This document shows positions 57,185 to 64,000 of a stretch of DNA of 64,000 bases, in pieces. The notes below the pieces were generated by a model that was not told the origin of the DNA, ran no database searches, and worked only from the letters and a program-made list of their open reading frames with translations. Positions within the stretch are counted from its first letter, which is position 1. Every line of letters begins with the position of its first letter. Made by a program: the position numbers and the translations under genes. Origin of the DNA: Metridium senile (Eukaryota; Cnidaria; Anthozoa; Actiniaria; Metridiidae); the NCBI GenBank assembly GCA_949775045.1, contig OX459096.1, positions 42,652,379-42,716,378 on the forward strand, given 5' to 3'.

Positions 57185-57190
57185 AATAAA
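57185..57190 (+). terminator. candidate polyadenylation signal of the receptor gene
   Basis: AATAAA lies 206 nt after the stop codon, with a T-rich stretch downstream (57206-57240). This gives a 3' UTR of about 0.2 kb. Confidence 0.6.
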
Positions 57191-58135
57191 TGATTTAGTG
57201 TTGCCTTTTTGAGTTACCATTTTTACTGAAACTATTTCCTTAGAAACGACGCAGTTATTGTCATTGTTAGTGAAGAGGGGAAGTTTGATAACTTAGTATT
57301 TCTTAAGATTAAAGTGCTATTCTGACGAAATTTGCACATTTTTTAAGTGTGATATATGCTCTCAAAAACTCTAAAATTGTGTTCGTCATTACTCGATCTT
57401 GATACTGTTAAGCGGTTATACATTTTAATGTGTGACGTCATTAGCGCAAGAAGCTTCTTGTCGATATTACATTTCTCAGTAATATTTGCATAAAATGGCG
57501 TCTGTTCCGGATGATTATACAACCATTATTTAAAGATTTGATAAATATTGATGATCCTGACAACTGAACATAAATAACAAAGGTTGATTAGCCGCGAACA
57601 TTTCAAGCGTTGCGCATATGACGTCACTTCCTTTTATGACTAGCCAGCTCACAAGAACGCGATCGATTAATGGCGGACGCAAAGTGCCGAACTTCAAAAG
57701 CTAAAAACCGCACTTTCTTGGTCTCGTAGGAAAATAAAATTTGGAAAGTGATAGTTACACCATCTGAAGTTTTAAAAGTTATAATTTATAGAGATTTTTT
57801 CATTTTCGTCCGACTATCACTTAAATAGTATATAGATTAGAATTTGTAGAATTTCAGTGCTAAAATACGTTCAAAAGTTGTTATTTAGTATATAGTGAGT
57901 GTCAATCTTAGGTTGAACTTGAAATAGTATTGAATTGTATATCACTTCTCGCATGTCTGTTACGGGTAGTATTATAGTATCGTTGTAATTGTACCAAGTA
58001 CCAATAAATTGCATGGATTCAAAACAATTTGATTTTTGGCTGCAATTTATAAAACGAATGGTGTTAAGTTTAGTGGATACAATTGCCACTTGTACTTTGT
58101 TTCAAGAAGCACCAACACAGTCCATACTAGTTGGC
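57191..58135. other. intergenic, nothing recognised
   Basis: AT-rich DNA after the receptor gene with scattered ATGGCG motifs; no frame above chance. Confidence 0.5.
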
Positions 58136-58735
58136 GGCTAAATATCGTACATTTACTTACACCGACCCATGCATCCCACACTAGTGTAACCGCTAGTTAT
58201 TGTACATTTGTACTCCAACTGTTTCCTAGCTTAAAGACGACGACCCATCCCACAAAGTTTAACCGCTAGTTATCGTATATTTGTACTCCAACTGTTTCCT
58301 AGCTTAAAAACGACGACCCATCCCACACTAGTTTAACCGCTAGTTATTGTACATTTGTACTCCAACTGTTTCCTAGCTTAAAGACGACGACCCATCCCAC
58401 ACTAGTTTAACCGCTAGTTATCGTACATTTGTACTCCAACTGTTTCCTTAAAAACGACGGCCCACCCCACACTAGTTTAACCGCTAGTTATCGTACATTT
58501 GTACTCCAACTGTTTCCTTAAAAACGACGGCCCATCCCACACTAGTTTAACCGCTAGTTATCGTACATTTGTACTCCGACTATTTCCTTAAAACGACGTC
58601 CAATCCCACACTAGTTTAACCGCTAGTTATCATACATTTGTACTCCAAATGTTTCTTTTAAAAACGACGACCCATCCCACACCAGTTTAACAGCTAGTTA
58701 TCGTACATTTGTACTCCAACTGCTTCCTTAATCAA
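58136..58735 (+). repeat. 70-bp satellite unit, first array
   Basis: Unit core CCCACACTAGTTTAACCGCT then AGTTATCGTACATTTGTACT; about 8-9 copies, the early ones longer by TAGC. The same unit forms a second array at 60500. Confidence 0.93.
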
Positions 58736-59785
58736 AGGCCACCTATGGCCAACTCGTGGATCATAATTAGTACATTTTGAAAGCGCTTACAGTTTAGACC
58801 GCTCCATTACGATTATGTAATTATTTTCTCGGATTAGCTTGAGATGATTTGAAGCGAAAAATAAGTATTCAATGTTGTTGTTTTATTTGTATTTTTTTGG
58901 TTGTCGTCCGTTTCCCTTACGGTCCGTCGTTCCGTCAGTCCGTGATCCACTGACAAGTCTGATATTTACCTGGTTCGATCTTCGGTTCGTGCAGAGATAC
59001 ATGCGAGTTCAAAGAGTGTCTAAGAAACAGTGTTATTAAGTTGTTCTTGCAAAATAAACGCCAGAAAAAGCAAAATAGATAGTCATTGAAGCAATTGGTG
59101 TTATATTTGAGGCGATTTGGGCTGTTGGGTGTAGTTTTTAGAGAGGCCGTTTTAGCTGTTTATTTGTTGTTGTCGAGGTCAACCTGGAGGTTTAAAACCG
59201 ATCACGTTATCTCACATATTGTAAAGAAAGAAATATTACTTTCATCTACATATACATAGATCGTTAAGTTGAACTGCTAGATAATAGGGTGAAGCGATTT
59301 AAGTTTTGCGAATAAGTTTGTTGTTCTGTGCAAGAAGCTAAGAGCTCGAGAATCGCCTGTTTCAATCGCCGTTCGAATTTGTACGAATTAATAGTAGTCA
59401 ATAAAATTAAACTATTCACAGATAAACTGGTTACTTTAATCAAAAATATAAAATAAATAATTACAATAAGCAATATATTTACCCTACAACATCACTAAAC
59501 TATTATACTGTTGTTGTCTTCACTTCTAGTGTGTATCGTACTCTCTAAGAATGCTTACCGGAAATACTGTTAAATATCCAGTAATAACAGCTTCGTCCTT
59601 TGTAACTGGTTGTGAATCAATTCCATAGCATTATGAAAGGATGGATAAAAAGTAGCTTCTGTTTATAGCAGGGAAGATATCTCGATAAATTTGATCATAA
59701 TAAGTTGGCTCGCTTATATAGTTCGCTCGTAAATTGCATGATCTTTAGTAAAATTCACAGTGACCATTTCCGAATTTATCGAACT
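58736..59785. other. DNA between satellite and fold-back element
   Basis: No gene recognised. Confidence 0.45.
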
Positions 59786-60206
59786 GACTAAACATCCGGC
59801 AGCCGGAGACGGTCTTCAAAAAACTAAGCGTCCGGCAGTCTGAACATTTCTTATATTTCTCTTTGAAATCTGCTAACTTTTCTTTCAAGACTGTTGAACG
59901 CGAAGAAGAGAAATATAAAGAAATGTTCAGACTGCCGGACGTTTAGTTTTTTGAAGACCATTTCCGGCAGCGTCCGAGAAAAAATATCGAAGTGTCGCAC
60001 TTAGATCGTTCGTACTCTATGTACAGGATTAACCAAAAATCCAAAGCTCGGTTTTTTTAGTTTTCTAGAAGCGCTTGGGGATTCTGAATAAAAATAAACA
60101 GTCTTGAAAGAAAAGTTAGCAGATTTCAAAGAGAAATATAAGAAATGTTCAGACTGCCGGACGTTTAGTTTTTTGAAGACCGTCTCCGGCTGCCGGATGT
60201 TTAGTC
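59786..60206. mobile_element. 421-bp element with about 115-bp inverted repeats
   Basis: Ends GACTAAACATCCGGCAGCCG and its complement; ACT is repeated on both flanks (59783-59785, 60207-60209), a possible 3-bp duplication. A third, inner copy of the arm lies at 59905-59975. No coding. Confidence 0.8.
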
Positions 60207-60396
60207 ACTTCGTTTCCGAAAACATTCGACATAAACTTATGTGTAATTCTACTGCGAATCGTGTGGCGTGAGCACATAAAATATGAGAGTATTCGCGATT
60301 ACTTCGACCGAAAAATCATTCCTTCAGACGAATCAAATATCCATGTGCTCGAAGTACGCTGACCGAGATCTTGGGGCTCAAAAGTTTACACTGACG

Positions 60397-60443
60397 ATCT
60401 AGTGAGTGAGCGAGTGAGTGAGTGAGTGAGTGAGTGAGTGAGT
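60397..60443 (+). repeat. (GAGT)n microsatellite
   Basis: About 11 units. Confidence 0.95.
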
Positions 60444-60499
60444 GACACTTCCGGTTCAAAAGCCCCATCCCAATAACTCGAGGATCTTCGATCCACGAG

Positions 60500-61045
60500 T
60501 TAAAAACGACGACCCATCCCACACCAGTTAAACAGCTAGTTATCGTATATTTGTACTCCAACTGTTTCCTTAAAAACGACGACCCATCCCACACTAGTTT
60601 AACCGCTAGTTATCGTACATTTGTACTCCGACTATTTCCTTAAAAACGACGACCCACCCCACACTAGTTTAACCGCTAGTTATCGTACATTTGTACTCCA
60701 ACTATTTCCTTAAAAACGACGACCCACCCCACACTAGTTTAACCGCTAGTTATCGTACATTTGTACTCCGACTATTTCCTTAAAAACGACGACCCATCCC
60801 ACACTAGTTTAACCGCTAGTTATCGTATATTTGTACTCCAACTATTTCCTTAAAAACGACGACCCATCCCACACTAGTTTAACCGCTAGTTATCGTACAT
60901 TTGTACTCCAACTATTTCCTTAAAAACGACGACCCATCCCACACTAGTTTAACCGCTAGTTATCGTACATTTGTACTCCAACTATTTCCTTAAAAACGAC
61001 GACCCATCCCACACTAGTTTAACCACTATTTATCGTACATTTTAA
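60500..61045 (+). repeat. 70-bp satellite unit, second array
   Basis: Seven to eight copies in the same orientation as the array 2 kb upstream, more homogeneous there (exactly 70-bp steps, for example 60661 and 60731). Confidence 0.93.
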
Positions 61046-62289
61046 AATATGGAAAAACATAATTCAGGCATGCGCCTAACAGTTTTATTACAAACAATAT
61101 GTTCTTCATGTATTCTTTACACTTCTTAAATATAAAAATAGTATTGTTTTAAAAGTAAACCTTTGACAGTTCATTATTGATTTACAGCTGCTAAATTATA
61201 ATATCTAGTATTAGTACTATGACAGGGAAATTACCTTAACATCTAAATGTTGACCTGAAAACTGAATATTGTCATTCCAAGACCTAAAGGCATTTTTGGT
61301 CTTTAAATAAAAATACTTTCACAATAACCATAATGCCTTCTGATTTTTTTGGGGTAGATATTGTAATTCAAACCAAAAGTAATTGTTATTCCAATTAAAC
61401 AAATTTGAAATACAATATCTATGCCCAAAAACAGGGAATTATTGTTATGTGAAAGAATAGATAGATTTGCTTTCTATATGGAGTTTTTTTGTTGAGTATG
61501 CACTAAATGAAGTAAATTATAACTGAGCTTCCAACAATCACATACGATACATTCCGGTCTTGGAATGCATTGTTCACTTTTCTCAAGGCAACCTTTTTGA
61601 GACAGCGATACATTTAGTTCGGACATTTACGTCTTCTCCTACTTACAGATTGAAAATATCTTATTATTATCTATAACAAATTGTGATAAACATGGCTTAT
61701 AGCATGCTAACGAAAATCCTTTTGAACCCCTTTTAGATGTTCACTCTCATAGTTAATAGGACATTTGTACATAGGGGTTTATAGTAACAATCACATGCTG
61801 GAGTTAAACTAACGAAAAAGGCGACGCCGTAACAAGAGTTCAACCCTGTAAGTCGCGATGACTACTTTAACTAAACTACTCTAGAACTGTTGTAAAAGTA
61901 AAATCCGTATATAAAAAAATAGAATCATACATTAACATTTCGTCTAATACGAATTTACATTTAACTGCTTTTCTAGCTTTTTGATAAAACTACAACATTG
62001 TTCCCAAGGGGAATTTTTCACAATTTAAACATTTCACAACTTCAACTTAGAATTGCTAAGTACACTTTCAGTGCACCGGGGAACATCAGACCGTTTCATT
62101 TTACCATGGAGAGATCCACTTCCATTCTATATAGTTCATTCTATCTATTTTAAGATTTCACATTCTATTCCATTCCTTATTCCATTTCATATACCATTCC
62201 ATCCGATTATCCATTCAGTTCCTATTCCATTCCACATTTCTTCCATTTTCCATCACACTTCATTAGTAATCCTATACAAATTGTCCATT
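61046..62289. other. probable 3' UTR/flank of the integrin gene
   Basis: The minus strand after the integrin stop is low in features. AATAAA on that strand occurs at 61083-61088. A GGAATGG-rich stretch (62150-62260) is a degenerate pentamer repeat. Confidence 0.4.
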
Positions 62290-62974
62290 TCACTTGCCAC
62301 CATATGTTGGGTTTTGGAAAGTTGTCGTTGCTTGCTTGAAGATTGGGTTCTCGCCCTGAAAAGGTTCAAACAAACCGATAAACATTGATATATGCCTTGA
62401 CTTTCAACAATGTTCTACATGATGTAAATGTTAACTACACTACTGGGTACAGTTGTACGAAGCCTGGATAAAGTTATTGACTAGATAAGAGTTATCAAGG
62501 GTATATTATTTGAATGGAAACTAGCGAGTAAACTAGTATAGGCTGCGTCGGAAGGACTTAAGCTCGAAACGTCAGTAAAGTTAAGTCAACATTTTTACGG
62601 TGTTACAAATTTCATTATATTGTATATAATTTGTATTGGTTTCATCCATTGAATATAGGGATTGATCCGGTGGATAACGCTATTCAGGTACAACTGGGAA
62701 ATAAAGCTTCTATAAAAGTGGTGTATTGAAAAGGCGTCCCGAAATCGTTCAGAAGTTGAGAAGCAACTTTTATCAAAAAATCGTGGTTGAGAAAGTCTCT
62801 TGTTTGTGGTAGTTTTAGGACAATACCGTTGAAAAGACATTGTGCACACTCTGTGAATGCTTGAAACTGAGAGGAATGATAAATTGACAATGTACATTGA
62901 GGTATTTTTATTCTCACCGTGTCCCATTTTGCATTTTGTCTTTCTGATTCAAACTTAGCAAATTCTCGTCGATC
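62290..62974 (-). CDS. integrin beta subunit, last two exons (cytoplasmic tail)
   Basis: The minus-strand exon 62918-62974, between TTTGTTGCAG and GTGAGA, encodes DRREFAKFESERQNAKWDT. Exon 62290-62355, after CTTTTCAG, encodes GENPIFK and NPTYGGK and then a stop. Together they are the conserved integrin beta tail: the membrane-proximal HDRREF-type block that binds talin and kindlin adaptors, and the two NPxY-type motifs (NPIF and NPTY). The phase-0 split at WDT-GEN is the position I recall from vertebrate integrin beta genes. The transmembrane exon was not found and is probably right of the window. The gene is convergent with the receptor gene. Confidence 0.93.
62356..62917. other. integrin beta intron at the WDT-GEN junction
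   Basis: 562 bp with GTGAGA donor and CTTTTCAG acceptor on the minus strand. CTTAAGCTCGAAACGTCAGT (62558) resembles a mobile-element tail. Confidence 0.6.
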
Positions 62975-64000
62975 CTGCAACAAAAAACAAAACAAATTAT
63001 TACAGACCCTATTAATAAAGAGCAAAAGACTGGGACCGAGCATCACGAACAATAGAAATATTTTTCCTTCACAAGAAAGAGCATTTAAAGATATGGTATC
63101 TTTATGGCAACGCCTTTCTGCATAGGGTGTTCAGATCAGTATATTTCCTCTTGAGCAGTCCGGGAGATTACCAGTTTTGGTAATCATTTTGACGTCACAT
63201 ATCTATTGTTTCCGGCTGTCACGAAATATATTCAGCTGTATTCTACTTCAACATTGTTCAACCAATATTATCGCTTGTTCCAAGCGTACATACAGGATTT
63301 TAACTATGCAAATTATCACAGGAAGGTGTAATGGCGGACTTCTGAAAGTTTCGTGCCGATAGAATGAGAGTTTTTAGTTGAAATTGTCTTCTTTGTGATC
63401 GCTGTTGATGCCATTTTTGCTTAATAACTGGTAAGTAACTAACTTTAATGCCTATTTAGTGCCTGTTAAAGATTTGTTGGGGAAATGGGAGTATTTTTCC
63501 TCGAATTACAAAGATACAATGTGCTCACATTCAAAATTTCGTAGCGTGCAACCCTCTAGGAGCGCGCGCGTGCAACCGTTTGAGAAGATCGATGAGAAGA
63601 AAACCTAATGTCATCTAATATCGTAATATGGCGCGAAAGTCTCGCTTATTGTTGGAATACACAAGGATAGCATTCTGTGAATATTTTCTTTATATTATTC
63701 GTTAGCAATAAGTTACGATTTCGAGTCTTTTTAATCAAGTCGAAAAAATAGAAGTAAGCGACCGAAGAAAGACTTAATTTTGTTGATTGTATAGCCTATA
63801 TTTTCAAAATATAATTTCTGCATCCATGTCTTTTTTACAGATATTCTTATGCTCACAATTGACTGTACTGTAAATGGACCACATCGTGGCATCCTTGGAA
63901 AGTCCTCTCGTGTTTGTGGAAAACAACTGCAACTATTATTTATTGATGTATTCAAATATAAATACGAACCAGGCGCTCATATAACTAAACTATGATCTAA
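62975..64000. other. upstream integrin intron and unexplained DNA
   Basis: No integrin transmembrane exon was found on the minus strand. On the plus strand GTAAGTAAC (63431) and TTTTTTACAG (63831-63840) could be splice sites of another transcript, but the sequence between ATG 63872 and the next stop is only 36 codons. Left unassigned. Confidence 0.35.

Noticed and set aside
62684..63052. Hydrophobic residues before the integrin DRREF exon taken as the transmembrane segment
   Set aside because: They are intron read-through; TTTGTTGCAG directly before GATCGACG is the acceptor, and the stretch lacks the integrin helix pattern.
63731..63955. Minus-strand Cys-containing frame as an upstream integrin exon
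   Set aside because: It does not show the integrin EGF or tail-domain Cys spacing.

Overview
The window is nuclear DNA of an invertebrate animal. It is intron-rich and AT-leaning, full of minisatellites and fold-back elements, and its coding content is metazoan (C-type lectin, discoidin, SUEL lectin, SEA and integrin-beta modules). The mixture of SUEL, F5/8C and C-type lectin modules, and the nested zinc-finger/CXC giant ORF, suggest a cnidarian, probably anthozoan. That is an inference from gene style; another invertebrate such as amphioxus is not excluded.

Layout. 1-5017: a decayed Ty3/gypsy LTR retrotransposon on the minus strand, itself interrupted by a solo LTR. 5018-9400: a tandem array of 29 tRNA-Asp(GTC) genes on the minus strand, period about 151 bp. 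The retrotransposon joins this array at the point where a tRNA-Asp 5' flank would begin, as expected for Ty3-like targeting. 9483-56979: the 3' part (47 exons, about 2370 residues) of one very large plus-strand gene for a type I membrane receptor. Its order is half CTLD, F5/8C, CTLD, LamG-like, CTLD, SUEL lectin, six more CTLDs, three F5/8C, SEA, transmembrane helix and a short tail with an NPxY-like motif. Its start lies before the window, so the tRNA array and retrotransposon appear to sit in one of its introns. Exon sizes and phases agree throughout: modules and Pro/Thr linkers are separated by phase-1 introns.

48603-54273: a two-exon gene on the same strand, nested in an intron of the SEA domain. 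It encodes a 1557-residue protein that I read as an uncharacterised FEN1/PIN-like nuclease with two N-terminal zinc modules and a C-terminal CXC-like motif. Its only intron is almost entirely a 780-bp imperfect palindrome. 57000-62290: apparently gene-free DNA with two arrays of the same 70-bp satellite unit and a fold-back element. 62290-62974: the last two exons of an integrin beta subunit on the minus strand, convergent with the receptor gene.

The introns of the receptor gene carry most of the unusual DNA: minisatellites of 10, 16, 53, 70 and about 120 bp, a 2.4-kb hexanucleotide array, two TTAA-flanked inverted-repeat elements and several other fold-backs, three or four tRNA-derived SINEs, a LINE 3' end and a fossil half tRNA-Asp. 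The receptor and the integrin are both cell-surface proteins, but nothing in the sequence shows that they work together. No database search was possible; assignments rest on motifs read by eye.
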